Source of the DNA: Tannerella sp.
GTDB lineage: Bacteria > Bacteroidota > Bacteroidia > Bacteroidales > Tannerellaceae
Reading direction: 5' to 3'
Assembly: GCA_031272155.1 (NCBI GenBank)
Contig: JAISUI010000123.1
Span: 1-55,397, forward strand
Length of the DNA: 55,397 bases
Shown here: positions 8,845-16,863 of the stretch, one piece after another
How positions within the stretch are numbered: the first letter of the stretch is position 1
How the letters are laid out: every line of letters starts with the position of its first letter
The notes under the pieces: model-generated
Seen by the model: only the letters and a program-made list of their open reading frames with translations
Told to the model about the DNA's origin: nothing
Database searches by the model: none
Made by a program: the position numbers and the translations under genes

Positions 8845-9903
8845 TCAGGATTGTTCGTTCGATGGCTGAATGACTATTTCCGGATAATCTAACGGTTGGT
8901 CTTTGTCGCCAGGCAGCCTTACTGTTTGCAATGCAGCTTCCATGCGTCGCATGTAATTTCGTTTGTCCGTATCCGGGGAATAAACGAAACCTTCTACGAC
9001 AACAATGCGATTATTCACCTCATCCAGACGGGCATAACTCACAAACGGGCCGCCCATTTTATCTCCTTTGACGTACCACAGGCCGCGCAGCACCCCACAG
9101 TACTTGCCTTGTAATGTGATGGCGCTGTATTGTACCGTAGAGGTATCGGTTGCCATGTGGGAATCGGGGAATGCTCCGGGGATGTTGGCGCCCAGCGTCG
9201 AATCACGCATTGCTATCAGGTATTCCTTTGTAAAAGTGTTCGGATTTGTATAAGGGAATATGTAAACCACCACATCCATCCGTCCTTTGTTTGCATTATT
9301 GGACGCCCAGAAAAAATTGACGGTATCTTTGTACGAATTGAAATCTTCCGGCACGTTGAGCGTCACGCCAAATTGCTCCTGAACTTTTTCATAAACCAGT
9401 GTGCTGAACGTTTTCCGGAGCACAGCCGCCATGCGCATCATCTCTATCTTGGAATAATAGGATGTTAATCCACGCGGATGTGCTGTCAGATAATCGGACA
9501 ACGCGGCCTTGTCGGGAGCATTTAATTGCACGACGACCTGTCCTTTGGCCCACCGGTCTTTTTCCGCATTGAGTGACACTTTCGTATATACCGACGCATC
9601 AACATTGACTATCAGTATATTACGAACATATTTCATCATTCCGTTAAAATCAGCGGGCAAAACATGTGTAATCCGCATGGAAGGTTCGTCTTGTGGCAAA
9701 CCCTGTACGGGTCGTTGCAATTCAGCCTTGACTTGTTGTCCTGCGGGGTCATTCCACACAGCGTCGTCGGCCACCACTACTACTTCGTATGCGATTCCGG
9801 TTGCACCCATCTGTATCGGCGAATTGCCCGAACACCGGTTACAGCCTGTCAGGGTCATAAACGCCAGAAGTCCTAAAATTGAAGTTAAAATCAACGTTCT
9901 CAT
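8845..9903 (-). CDS. DUF4837 family lipoprotein
   Basis: A 352-residue exported lipoprotein. The signal peptide ends in the lipobox TLTGC (Cys21). The mature part begins with a Ser/Gly-rich stretch and then the DUF4837 body, recognised from YEVVVVADDAVW and a long alpha/beta region with FFWASNNANKGR. DUF4837 occurs in Bacteroidota and its function is not known to me. It is the first gene of the operon with pdxA and the lipid genes, which hints at a cell-envelope role but proves nothing. Confidence 0.8.
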   Translation of the reverse strand: MRTLILTSILGLLAFMTLTGCNRCSGNSPIQMGATGIAYEVVVVADDAVWNDPAGQQVKAELQRPVQGLPQDEPSMRITHVLPADFNGMMKYVRNILIVNVDASVYTKVSLNAEKDRWAKGQVVVQLNAPDKAALSDYLTAHPRGLTSYYSKIEMMRMAAVLRKTFSTLVYEKVQEQFGVTLNVPEDFNSYKDTVNFFWASNNANKGRMDVVVYIFPYTNPNTFTKEYLIAMRDSTLGANIPGAFPDSHMATDTSTVQYSAITLQGKYCGVLRGLWYVKGDKMGGPFVSYARLDEVNNRIVVVEGFVYSPDTDKRNYMRRMEAALQTVRLPGDKDQPLDYPEIVIQPSNEQS

Positions 9904-9938
9904 AATACATTAATATTATACGTTCTGTTTTGTGAGGG

Positions 9939-9946
9939 CAAAATTA
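9939..9946 (-). promoter_or_regulatory. Putative -7 box for the DUF4837-pdxA-lipid operon
   Basis: The minus strand reads TAATTTTG (TAnnTTTG) 36 bases upstream of the DUF4837 ATG. No clear -33 TTTG is found at 19-21 bases, so this is a half-supported promoter. The rest of 9947-10113 is AT-rich spacer up to the tRNA-Arg gene. Confidence 0.45.
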
Positions 9947-10113
9947 CGCTTTTCTGCGCAAACATACGGTCTTTTTAAGAAAAATATTTTCAGAAATAGC
10001 AAATCAAGCAAATTTTTCCCTCGTTTTGTGTCAAAAAATACGTGCCGTTCATACGGCTCGCCAAAATGCAACAAGCGCACTTGGAAGTTTGCTCAAGTAC
10101 GCTTGTTTTTGTG

Positions 10114-10187
10114 TGATCCCGACAGGATTCAAACCTGTAACCTTCTGATCCGTAGTCAGATGCTCTATTCAGTTGAGCCACGGGACC
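10114..10187 (-). tRNA. tRNA-Arg (anticodon ACG)
   Basis: A 74-base cloverleaf on the minus strand. The acceptor GGTCCCG pairs with CGGGATC with one G-U pair, the anticodon arm is TCTGA-CTACGGA-TCAGA, and the T arm contains GGTTTGAATCC. The anticodon ACG (inosine-modified) reads CGN Arg codons. The 3' CCA is not encoded. The start is set by the acceptor pairing. Confidence 0.95.
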
Positions 10188-10211
10188 TGCTTATTTTTGA
10201 ATTTGCGACTG

Positions 10212-10242
10212 CAAAGATACGAAACATTTTCTTTCCGCCAAA
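10212..10242 (-). promoter_or_regulatory. Consensus promoter for tRNA-Arg
   Basis: Minus-strand -33 TTTG (10239-10242) and -7 TATCTTTG (10212-10219) with 19-base spacing, ending 25 bases upstream of the mature tRNA 5' end. This is a full Bacteroidota vegetative promoter. Confidence 0.75.
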
Positions 10243-10300
10243 GAAAAAAACATTTTTTCTTCTTCGCGGAAGTTTTTTTGTAAAAAATCAGGCTCTTGTT

Positions 10301-10330
10301 TTTGTATTTCAAAAAAAGTGCGTATATTTG
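10301..10330 (+). promoter_or_regulatory. Consensus promoter for tRNA-Gly
   Basis: Plus-strand -33 TTTG (10301-10304) and -7 TATATTTG (10323-10330) with 18-base spacing, ending 11 bases before the tRNA-Gly 5' end. Confidence 0.72.
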
Positions 10331-10341
10331 CACCCGAAATT

Positions 10342-10414
10342 GCGGAAGTAGCTCAGTTGATAGAGCATTAGCCTTCCAAGCTGAGGGTCGCGGGTTTGAG
10401 CCCCGTCTTCCGCT
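10342..10414 (+). tRNA. tRNA-Gly (anticodon TCC)
   Basis: A 73-base cloverleaf: acceptor GCGGAAG pairs with CTTCCGC, the D arm is GCTCAGTTGATAGAGC, the anticodon arm TTAGC-CTTCCAA-GCTGA gives anticodon TCC, and the T arm contains GGGTTTGAGCCC. The discriminator is T and CCA is not encoded. It is transcribed away from tRNA-Arg. Confidence 0.95.
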
Positions 10415-10421
10415 CAATCGT

Positions 10422-10457
10422 AAAAACGGCTTAAACTTAATTGTTTAGGCCGTTTTT
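10422..10457 (+). terminator. Rho-independent terminator after tRNA-Gly
   Basis: A 15-bp stem (10422-10436 with 10443-10457, one G-U pair) with loop TTAATT begins with AAAAACGGC and ends with GCCGTTTTT, so it has both an A run and a T run. It lies 7 bases after the tRNA and could also stop the minus-strand TrmH gene that ends at 10490. Confidence 0.85.
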
Positions 10458-10489
10458 CTTTGGGAGCATGTCCTAAAGATCGTTTCCCA

Positions 10490-11248
10490 TCAGGCAGAGG
10501 CGCTGTTCGCTTGCCGACGAAATTCTGCGCAAACCACAGCCGTGGCCGCCGCCACATTCAACGATTGCAGTCCGGTGCGCGTTGCCGGATAGGGAGGAAT
10601 ATATAATCGTCTGGAAATAAGCGATTTTATAGAGGGACGTATCCCATTGCCTTCATTACCCATCACTACTATCCCGTGTGGGGTAAGTTGTTGGCAGTAT
10701 ATGTCTTCGCCATCCAAAAAAGTTCCGTAAACCGGTACATCCTGTTTCAGGAAATTTTCCAAGGGCATGGATTGTACCTTCACGCGGGCTAACGATCCCA
10801 TCGTAGCCTGTACTGTTTTAGGCCCGAAAACGTCCGCCGAATCCGGACTGCAAACGATATGTTCGACGCCAAACCAGTCTGCAATCCGCACAATAGCGCC
10901 CAGATTGCCCGGATCCTGCACGCCATCCAGCGCCAAAACCAACCGGACGGACGGATCGGCTTCTTCCGGCCTGTAGGATGGATATCGAAACAAGGCCAGT
11001 ACATCCTGCGGCGTTTTCAGGAAACTGATTTTGCGGATATCATCATTATCCGCTTCAACTAATTCATTGACAGGCATTTCTCCCTGCGTAGCTATCCAGG
11101 ACGGTTTGGCTATCATCCATTCGCACCGGAAGGAGGAAAGCATGTCGGCCACTAATTTATTTCCCTCTGCCACAAAGAGTTGTTGCTCATCGCGGCATTT
11201 TTTCATCTTCAAAGAATGAATTTGTTTTATTTTCGCTTTTGTCAACAT
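10490..11248 (-). CDS. SpoU/TrmH family RNA 2'-O-ribose methyltransferase
   Basis: A 252-residue enzyme with an N-terminal substrate-binding part (1-90) and a C-terminal SPOUT methyltransferase domain. The three family motifs are present: LDGVQDPGNLGAIVR (with the catalytic Asn/Arg), VVMGNEGNGI, and the knot segment LQSLNVAAATAV near the C-terminus. It methylates the 2'-hydroxyl of an rRNA or tRNA nucleotide using S-adenosylmethionine; the target (rRNA as in RlmB, or tRNA) is not decided by sequence. It is a single gene divergent from the TamA-like gene, sharing a symmetric promoter region. Confidence 0.9.
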   Translation of the reverse strand: MLTKAKIKQIHSLKMKKCRDEQQLFVAEGNKLVADMLSSFRCEWMIAKPSWIATQGEMPVNELVEADNDDIRKISFLKTPQDVLALFRYPSYRPEEADPSVRLVLALDGVQDPGNLGAIVRIADWFGVEHIVCSPDSADVFGPKTVQATMGSLARVKVQSMPLENFLKQDVPVYGTFLDGEDIYCQQLTPHGIVVMGNEGNGIRPSIKSLISRRLYIPPYPATRTGLQSLNVAAATAVVCAEFRRQANSASA

Positions 11249-11267
11249 GATTGCATTTTTTGAAAGT

Positions 11268-11304
11268 CAAAAGTACGAGAAATAATTAATTTAGCGTACT
11301 TTTG
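11268..11304. promoter_or_regulatory. Symmetric divergent promoter region (inverted repeat)
   Basis: A perfect 10-bp inverted repeat, CAAAAGTACG (11268-11277) and CGTACTTTTG (11295-11304), is separated by 17 AT-rich bases. Each arm contains a TACTTTTG -7 box (TAnnTTTG), one pointing at the SpoU methyltransferase gene and the other at the TamA-like gene. No separate -33 TTTG is visible at the usual distance for either, so the arms could also be an operator. Confidence 0.6.
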
Positions 11305-11324
11305 CATAACGAAATTTTCAAAGC

Positions 11325-13682
11325 GTGAGAACAATCATACGCCAAGCGCCGTTTATTATACTGACAATATGTACTTTATCGTGCAGTACGACAAAATACG
11401 TAGGCGATAATGAATATTTATTAGACAAGGTGAAAATCTCGGCCGACAATGACCGGATTAAGGTTAGCGACCTGAAACCTTACCTGCGCCAGCAACCGAA
11501 CTACAAGATATTCGGCTTGTTGAAATGGCCTTTGTATGTCTATAACTGGTCGGGGAAGAACGAAAAAAACTGGTTGAATAAGCAGCTTCGCCGGATTGGT
11601 GAGCCGCCCGAAATCATGGATACACTGCTTGTTGCACAGTCGAACACCGAATTTGAACGGATGATGATCAACAAGGGTTATCTCCATGCGGCAACGTCTT
11701 ATTCTATAGACACAACCCGCAGGAAAAAAGCAACGGTGAACTATCATATCGTCGCCAATGCTCCGTACCACATTCAACAGTACCGAATGACGCTCGACGA
11801 TCCCCGCATAGACAGCCTGGCGCACCTCAAAGCGCCTCCCGTGTCGTGGCTGAAATCCTTTTTCTCCTCTGCTCCGGAAGAATATACGCCGTTGATACAG
11901 GAAGGTTCGCTGTTCGACCGCAACATACTTGACAAGGAAAGGAAACGCATCACTGCCATCCTGCGACGCAAAGGGTATTATGCCTTTAATTATGACCACA
12001 TTGGTTTCACAGCCGATAGCCTTCCGGGACGCAACGCCGTGAATTTGGAAATGACCCTCAAACCGTTTCGCTACGTGGATACGACCGGCATTGCAAGGGA
12101 AAAAACGCACCGGCTTTATTATATCAACCGGGTTCATATCGTTACCGATTATGACCCCCTGAATGTCAATAGCGGCAACGAATGGCAGACCTTTTCCGAC
12201 TCCGTATGGAAACAGGGCATACATATATATTATGGAATAAAAGGACGCACGATTCGTCCGAATGTATTGTTGCGCAAATGCTATGTTGTTCCGGGCGAAC
12301 TGTTTAACGAACGCCATATTGAACAGACCTATGCAGCATTTTCAACCCTGGGAATGTTGCGCCATGTCAATATCCGCTATGACGAATTTGAGGAAAACGA
12401 CACGATGAAACTGAATTGCACTGTACTCACTACCCCGGAGAAGACACAGGGTTTCGGAGTGGATGTGGAAGGAACCAATTCGGCGGGCGACCTTGGGTTT
12501 GCTACCAGCCTGAACTATCAGCACCGTAACCTGTTCAAAGGCTCGGAATTGTTTTCCGCCAGAATCAGGGGCGCGTATGAGTCGCTGTCAGCAAGCAAGG
12601 AAACGGGTTTTGGCAATTATTGGGAATTTGCCGGCGAATTATCCCTGCGATTTCCTACATTCAAATTCCCTTTTGTCAGTAATGATTTCATAAAAAGGCT
12701 CCGCGCCACAACGGAATTTGATGTCAGTTACAATCGCCAGAGCCGTCCGGAATATCAGCGGGCGATCCTTTCCGGCGGATGGAGCTACAGTTGGCAGAAC
12801 CGGACGAACCTGTTGGAGAAACATACGCTTAAACTGCTGGATATAAATTATATATACCTCCCCTATATAGACGAGGATTTCAAAAATTCCCTGCCTCGCC
12901 TGACGACACTCTACAATTATAATAACCAGTTTATTGTGGGGTCCGGCTACACGTATCTGTTTAATAATTATGATCCTATGAAACGCGGACGAAACACCTA
13001 TTCATTCCGCGTAAATATAGAATCGGCCGGCAATGGATTATATACCCTTTCAAGCCTGCTAAATACAAAAAAAGATGCAAACGGACACTATCAATTGTTT
13101 GGCATCAACTATTCGCAATACCTGAAGGGCGATATGGATTTTGCCCGCAGCGTTACGATTGACGGGCGCAATTCGCTGGCTTTCCATATCGGAGGCGGTC
13201 TTGCCTGTCCCTACGGGAATGCCCGTGAGTTACCTTTTGAGCGACGTTATTATGCCGGAGGCGCTAACAGCAACCGCGGATGGTCGGTGCGTTCTTTAGG
13301 GCCTGGCAGTATGCCCATTACAGACGAAACCACCTTTGTAAACCAGGTTGGGGACGTCCGTTTGGATGCCAGTCTGGAATATCGCTCCAAGCTGTTTTGG
13401 AAATTTGAAATGGCGGCCTTTATTGATGGCGGGAATATCTGGACGATCCATTCCTACGATTATCAGCCGCAGGGCAAATTCAACTTCACCTGTTTTTATA
13501 AAGAAATAGCCGTCTCCTATGGTTTGGGATTGCGGCTTGATTTTGACTATTTCCTCATTCGGTTTGATACCGGACTGAAAGCCTATAATCCACAGGAACA
13601 GGATGCGCGACGCTGGAGCGTGCTCCACCCTAACCTGCATGATAATTTTGCATGGCATTTTGCTGTGGGCTATCCGTTCTGA
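11325..13682 (+). CDS. BamA/TamA-like Omp85 outer-membrane protein, lipidated (TamL type)
   Basis: A 785-residue outer-membrane protein with a lipobox signal (CTLSC, Cys20), POTRA-like N-terminal repeats (about 30-400) and a C-terminal 16-strand barrel. The barrel has the Omp85 features YYAGGANSNRGWSVRSLGPG and DVRLDASLEYRSKLFW and ends in the aromatic ...AVGYPF. A lipid-anchored TamA homologue is typical of Bacteroidota, where it assists insertion or transport of envelope proteins or lipids. The start codon is GTG at 11325, 20 bases after the -7 box. No TamB-like gene is adjacent within this window. BamA itself is less likely because BamA is normally not lipidated. Confidence 0.87.
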   Translation: MRTIIRQAPFIILTICTLSCSTTKYVGDNEYLLDKVKISADNDRIKVSDLKPYLRQQPNYKIFGLLKWPLYVYNWSGKNEKNWLNKQLRRIGEPPEIMDTLLVAQSNTEFERMMINKGYLHAATSYSIDTTRRKKATVNYHIVANAPYHIQQYRMTLDDPRIDSLAHLKAPPVSWLKSFFSSAPEEYTPLIQEGSLFDRNILDKERKRITAILRRKGYYAFNYDHIGFTADSLPGRNAVNLEMTLKPFRYVDTTGIAREKTHRLYYINRVHIVTDYDPLNVNSGNEWQTFSDSVWKQGIHIYYGIKGRTIRPNVLLRKCYVVPGELFNERHIEQTYAAFSTLGMLRHVNIRYDEFEENDTMKLNCTVLTTPEKTQGFGVDVEGTNSAGDLGFATSLNYQHRNLFKGSELFSARIRGAYESLSASKETGFGNYWEFAGELSLRFPTFKFPFVSNDFIKRLRATTEFDVSYNRQSRPEYQRAILSGGWSYSWQNRTNLLEKHTLKLLDINYIYLPYIDEDFKNSLPRLTTLYNYNNQFIVGSGYTYLFNNYDPMKRGRNTYSFRVNIESAGNGLYTLSSLLNTKKDANGHYQLFGINYSQYLKGDMDFARSVTIDGRNSLAFHIGGGLACPYGNARELPFERRYYAGGANSNRGWSVRSLGPGSMPITDETTFVNQVGDVRLDASLEYRSKLFWKFEMAAFIDGGNIWTIHSYDYQPQGKFNFTCFYKEIAVSYGLGLRLDFDYFLIRFDTGLKAYNPQEQDARRWSVLHPNLHDNFAWHFAVGYPF

Positions 13683-13702
13683 TTGCGATAGTAAAGAATT
13701 CG

Positions 13703-13734
13703 TTTGGATTTTTGGGAAAGAATGGCTATCTTTG
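13703..13734 (+). promoter_or_regulatory. Promoter for the metF operon
   Basis: Plus-strand TTTG (13703-13706) and TATCTTTG (13727-13734), spaced 20 bases, 49 bases before the metF ATG. Confidence 0.7.
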
Positions 13735-13783
13735 CAGTGAAATAAATCAAGTACGAAATCATGCTTGAATTGAAAAGAGAAGA

Positions 13784-14734
13784 ATGAAGGTTATTGATTT
13801 AATAAACGGAGGTAAACAAACGGCGTTTTCTTTTGAAATCCTGCCGCCGCTCAAGGGCAACAGTATTCGGAAAGTGTTTGAAGTGATTGATAAATTGCGT
13901 GAATACGACCCGAAATACATTAATATTACTTCCCACCACAGCGAATACATCGAGAAGACGCAACCGGATGGCAGTTTCCGCAAGATTCATATTCGGAAGC
14001 GTCCCGGTTCGGTTGCCATTGCCGCGGCCATACAGAACAAATACGGAATTACAGCTGTTCCGCATCTGATTTGCAAAGGTTTCACGAAAGAAGAAACCGA
14101 ATATGCGTTGATAGACTTGAATTTCCTTGGCGTTTACGATTTATTGCTTTTGCGCGGCGACGTCAAGAACCTGCCTCTTTCGGCAAGGCAGGGGGAATAT
14201 CACGAATATGCAACGGATCTGCAACGGCAGGTCAATCTGTTCAACCGGGGCATTGCATTGGATGATTCTATTTTTGAACGGGTCGAAACGCCTTTTTCAT
14301 ACGGCATGGCCTGCTATCCTGAAAAGCATGAAGAAGCGCCGAATCCTGCATCGGATTTGTTTTATACAATAGAAAAAGTAAAAAACGGGGCGGACTATTT
14401 AGTTACGCAGATGTTTTTTGACAATGCGAAATACTATGCCTACGTTGAACGTTTACGCGCCGAAGGCGTCACGGCGCCTGTCATTCCGGGCATTAAACCG
14501 ATCGTATTCCTGAACCAGTTGAATGTATTGCCGAAGGTGTTTCGCTCGGAAATACCTGAAGCGCTGGCTTGTGAGTTGCGGAAATGCCGCAACGATGCAG
14601 AAGCGAAGGAAGTCGGCATCGAGTGGAGCATACAACAATGTAAAGACCTGATTGCGCATGGCGTACCGAGCCTGCATTTTTACACCTACATGGCAAACGA
14701 CAGCGTAAGTCGGATAGCTAAAGCCGTTTATTAA
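13784..14734 (+). CDS. metF: Methylenetetrahydrofolate reductase MetF
   Basis: A 316-residue flavoprotein that reduces 5,10-methylene-THF to 5-methyl-THF for methionine synthesis. The TIM-barrel motifs are FSFEILPPLKGN (catalytic Glu), INITSHHS, PHLICKGFT, LLLRGDV (folate/FAD contacts), and DYLVTQMFFDN near residue 210, followed by PVIPGIKPI. Its length is slightly above E. coli MetF (296). It opens an operon of four genes with close spacing (11 bases to the next gene). Confidence 0.95.
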   Translation: MKVIDLINGGKQTAFSFEILPPLKGNSIRKVFEVIDKLREYDPKYINITSHHSEYIEKTQPDGSFRKIHIRKRPGSVAIAAAIQNKYGITAVPHLICKGFTKEETEYALIDLNFLGVYDLLLLRGDVKNLPLSARQGEYHEYATDLQRQVNLFNRGIALDDSIFERVETPFSYGMACYPEKHEEAPNPASDLFYTIEKVKNGADYLVTQMFFDNAKYYAYVERLRAEGVTAPVIPGIKPIVFLNQLNVLPKVFRSEIPEALACELRKCRNDAEAKEVGIEWSIQQCKDLIAHGVPSLHFYTYMANDSVSRIAKAVY

Positions 14735-14745
14735 TAAGCAAAAAT

Positions 14746-15858
14746 ATGTTTTTCAGACAAATTATCGGACAGGAAGCATTAAAAAAACAGTTGGTACAAT
14801 CCGCTCAAAACGGGATCGTGCCGCACGCACAACTTTTCTGTGGAAAAGCCGGTGCAGGAGCCTATCCACTGGCATTGGCCTACGCCCGTTACCTGAATTG
14901 CAGTGAACGCTCAGATACGGATGCGTGTGGGAAATGCCCTTCATGTCTGAAATATAATGCTTTGGCACATCCGGACTTGCATTTCGTCTTTCCCATTTAT
15001 GATACGAAAAAGGTCTGCGACGACTTTCTGCCCAAATGGCGTGAATTTCTCGCCGCAAACACGTATTTCAATATGAACCGATGGCTTGATTTTGTAAACG
15101 TAGCAGATAAACAGGCTGTGATTTATGAACGGGAAAGTAGCCGTATCATCCAAAAAGTGCGCCTGAAAATCTATGAAGCCGCTTACCGGGTGTTGTTAAT
15201 CTGGATGCCGGAACGCATGAACGTGATTTGTGCAAATAAACTCCTGAAACTCATAGAAGAACCTTCACCCAATACAATAATCCTGATGGTATCGGAAGAG
15301 CCGGAACGGGTGCTTGGCACCATATTGTCGCGCAGTCAGCGGGTAAATGTCGCGCCCATCCGTGCAGATGCGCTTGCCGCTACGATCAGGGAAAAGTTTT
15401 CGCTTGCGCCGGAAGACGCGCTTCAGATAGCCCGAATGTCGCATGGCGACTACCTGCAAGCGGTAAACTATGTGGAAACCAGCGAAGAAAATAAATTTTT
15501 CCTCGAACAGTTCAAACATATCATGCGTAATGCCTGGGCTAAAAATGTCAAAGAGATGAAAACATTTGCTAATGAAATGCACGGCATCGGGCGTGAACGA
15601 CAGAAACATTTCCTGAAATATGCTCAAAACATTATCAGAGAGAATTTTATGCTTAGTTTACAGGAACCGGAAATAAATTATCTGAACAAAGAAGAGGCTC
15701 TATTCTCCGCACGATTTGCGGAGTTTGTAAATGAACGAAATGTATTTGCGCTGATGGACGAATTGTCGGAAGCGGAAAAACATATTTCCCAAAATGGCAA
15801 CGCAAAGATGATTTTCTTTGATTTAGCCCTACATATTACTGCATTACTGAAATTATGA
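14746..15858 (+). CDS. holB: DNA polymerase III subunit delta-prime
   Basis: A 370-residue AAA+ clamp-loader protein. The N-terminus FRQIIGQEALKKQLVQSAQNG and HAQLFCGKAGAGAYPLA is a degenerate P-loop, followed by a zinc module CGKCPSC with an upstream Cys, NKLLKLIEEPSPNTIILMVSE (motifs after Walker B) and the SRSQR sensor-like stretch. The delta-prime subunit is the rigid arm of the loader and typically does not hydrolyse ATP, which fits the degenerate P-loop. The 3' end overlaps the next gene by four bases (ATGA), so translation is probably coupled. Confidence 0.9.
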   Translation: MFFRQIIGQEALKKQLVQSAQNGIVPHAQLFCGKAGAGAYPLALAYARYLNCSERSDTDACGKCPSCLKYNALAHPDLHFVFPIYDTKKVCDDFLPKWREFLAANTYFNMNRWLDFVNVADKQAVIYERESSRIIQKVRLKIYEAAYRVLLIWMPERMNVICANKLLKLIEEPSPNTIILMVSEEPERVLGTILSRSQRVNVAPIRADALAATIREKFSLAPEDALQIARMSHGDYLQAVNYVETSEENKFFLEQFKHIMRNAWAKNVKEMKTFANEMHGIGRERQKHFLKYAQNIIRENFMLSLQEPEINYLNKEEALFSARFAEFVNERNVFALMDELSEAEKHISQNGNAKMIFFDLALHITALLKL

Positions 15859-16844
15859 TGAGACGTTCATTGATATTCATTTCCATTCTGTGCTACCTGA
15901 CCCTGCCGGCCGGATGCAAGGCAAAACGTGAAGAGCCGCAAGTATCCCTTCATATCATCCGCTTTGACAAGGATTTATATCAACTTATCCTGAATGATAC
16001 GCCGGAGTTACAGAAGCAATTGACCGAACGGTATCCCGTCCTTCTTGAATTGACGGGCAAGAGTTTGTTCCGGATGACCGACATTCGTGATCCGGCATTT
16101 TTCGACCGCATGGTGAATTATTATTCCGAACCGACATTGAATAAGTTATATCGCGATGTATTAAAACAATACGATATAGTGGAGACTATCGAAAAAGAAC
16201 TGAGCGCCAGCTTTGAATCCCTGCAGGCGGCATTGCCCGACCTGCCACTCCCAACGGTTTACATGCACGTTTCCGGACTGATGCAAAATGTGTTGGTTGG
16301 CGATGGCCTGCTATCCATCTCAATTGACAAGTATATGGGAGCGGATTATCCGCTGTATGCCGAATTTTTTCACCACTATGAGCGACAACGGATGACGACC
16401 GAATACATAGTTCCTGATTACCTGCGGGCATGGCTCATCTCGGAATATCCGTTCCGCGGCGCTGAAAACGTTCTCCTCGACCGGATGATTTATGAAGGAA
16501 AAATCCGATATATCCTTCAACGGGCGCTTCCGCAACGCAATCCGGAAATTTGGCTGGGTTATACTCCGGAAGAGTACCAATGGTGCCAGCAACACGAAAA
16601 AGAAATATGGCAGTGGATGATTGAACATAAACATATCTATACTCCTGATATTACGACTGTAAACAAATATTTTTCCGACAGACCGTCTTCTTTCATGGCT
16701 GATGAGGCGCCCGGAAACCTCGGCGTCCGGACAGGTTGGCGGATTGTGGAGAAATACATGGACAAAACCGGCGCTTCCATCAACGAACTGCTGATGAATA
16801 CCGATTATCAGGATATATTGACAAAATCAAAATATAAACCATAA
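15855..16844 (+). CDS. GldB-like lipoprotein
   Basis: A 329-residue lipoprotein with lipobox LPAGC (Cys21). The body, beginning IIRFDKDLYQL and including VYMHVSGLMQNV and EYIVPDYLRAWLISEYPF, matches GldB-like proteins, originally found in gliding flavobacteria but widespread in non-gliding Bacteroidota. It is probably anchored in the envelope; its biochemical role is unknown and no gliding genes are visible here. It overlaps holB by four bases and is followed by the HAD gene after 19 bases. Confidence 0.82.
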   Translation: MMRRSLIFISILCYLTLPAGCKAKREEPQVSLHIIRFDKDLYQLILNDTPELQKQLTERYPVLLELTGKSLFRMTDIRDPAFFDRMVNYYSEPTLNKLYRDVLKQYDIVETIEKELSASFESLQAALPDLPLPTVYMHVSGLMQNVLVGDGLLSISIDKYMGADYPLYAEFFHHYERQRMTTEYIVPDYLRAWLISEYPFRGAENVLLDRMIYEGKIRYILQRALPQRNPEIWLGYTPEEYQWCQQHEKEIWQWMIEHKHIYTPDITTVNKYFSDRPSSFMADEAPGNLGVRTGWRIVEKYMDKTGASINELLMNTDYQDILTKSKYKP

Positions 16845-16863
16845 AAAAGAGATTTAAAGACAA

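Noticed and set aside
9990-10417. ORFs 9990-10181 (minus) and 10169-10417 (minus) on the ORF track
   Set aside because: They translate tRNA-Arg and tRNA-Gly sequence (typical tRNA-derived strings such as NRASDYGSEGYRFESCRDH and SGRRGSNPRPSAWKANALST).
11421-12317. 298-residue minus-strand ORF
   Set aside because: Antisense shadow of the TamA-like gene, with no promoter or recognisable protein features.
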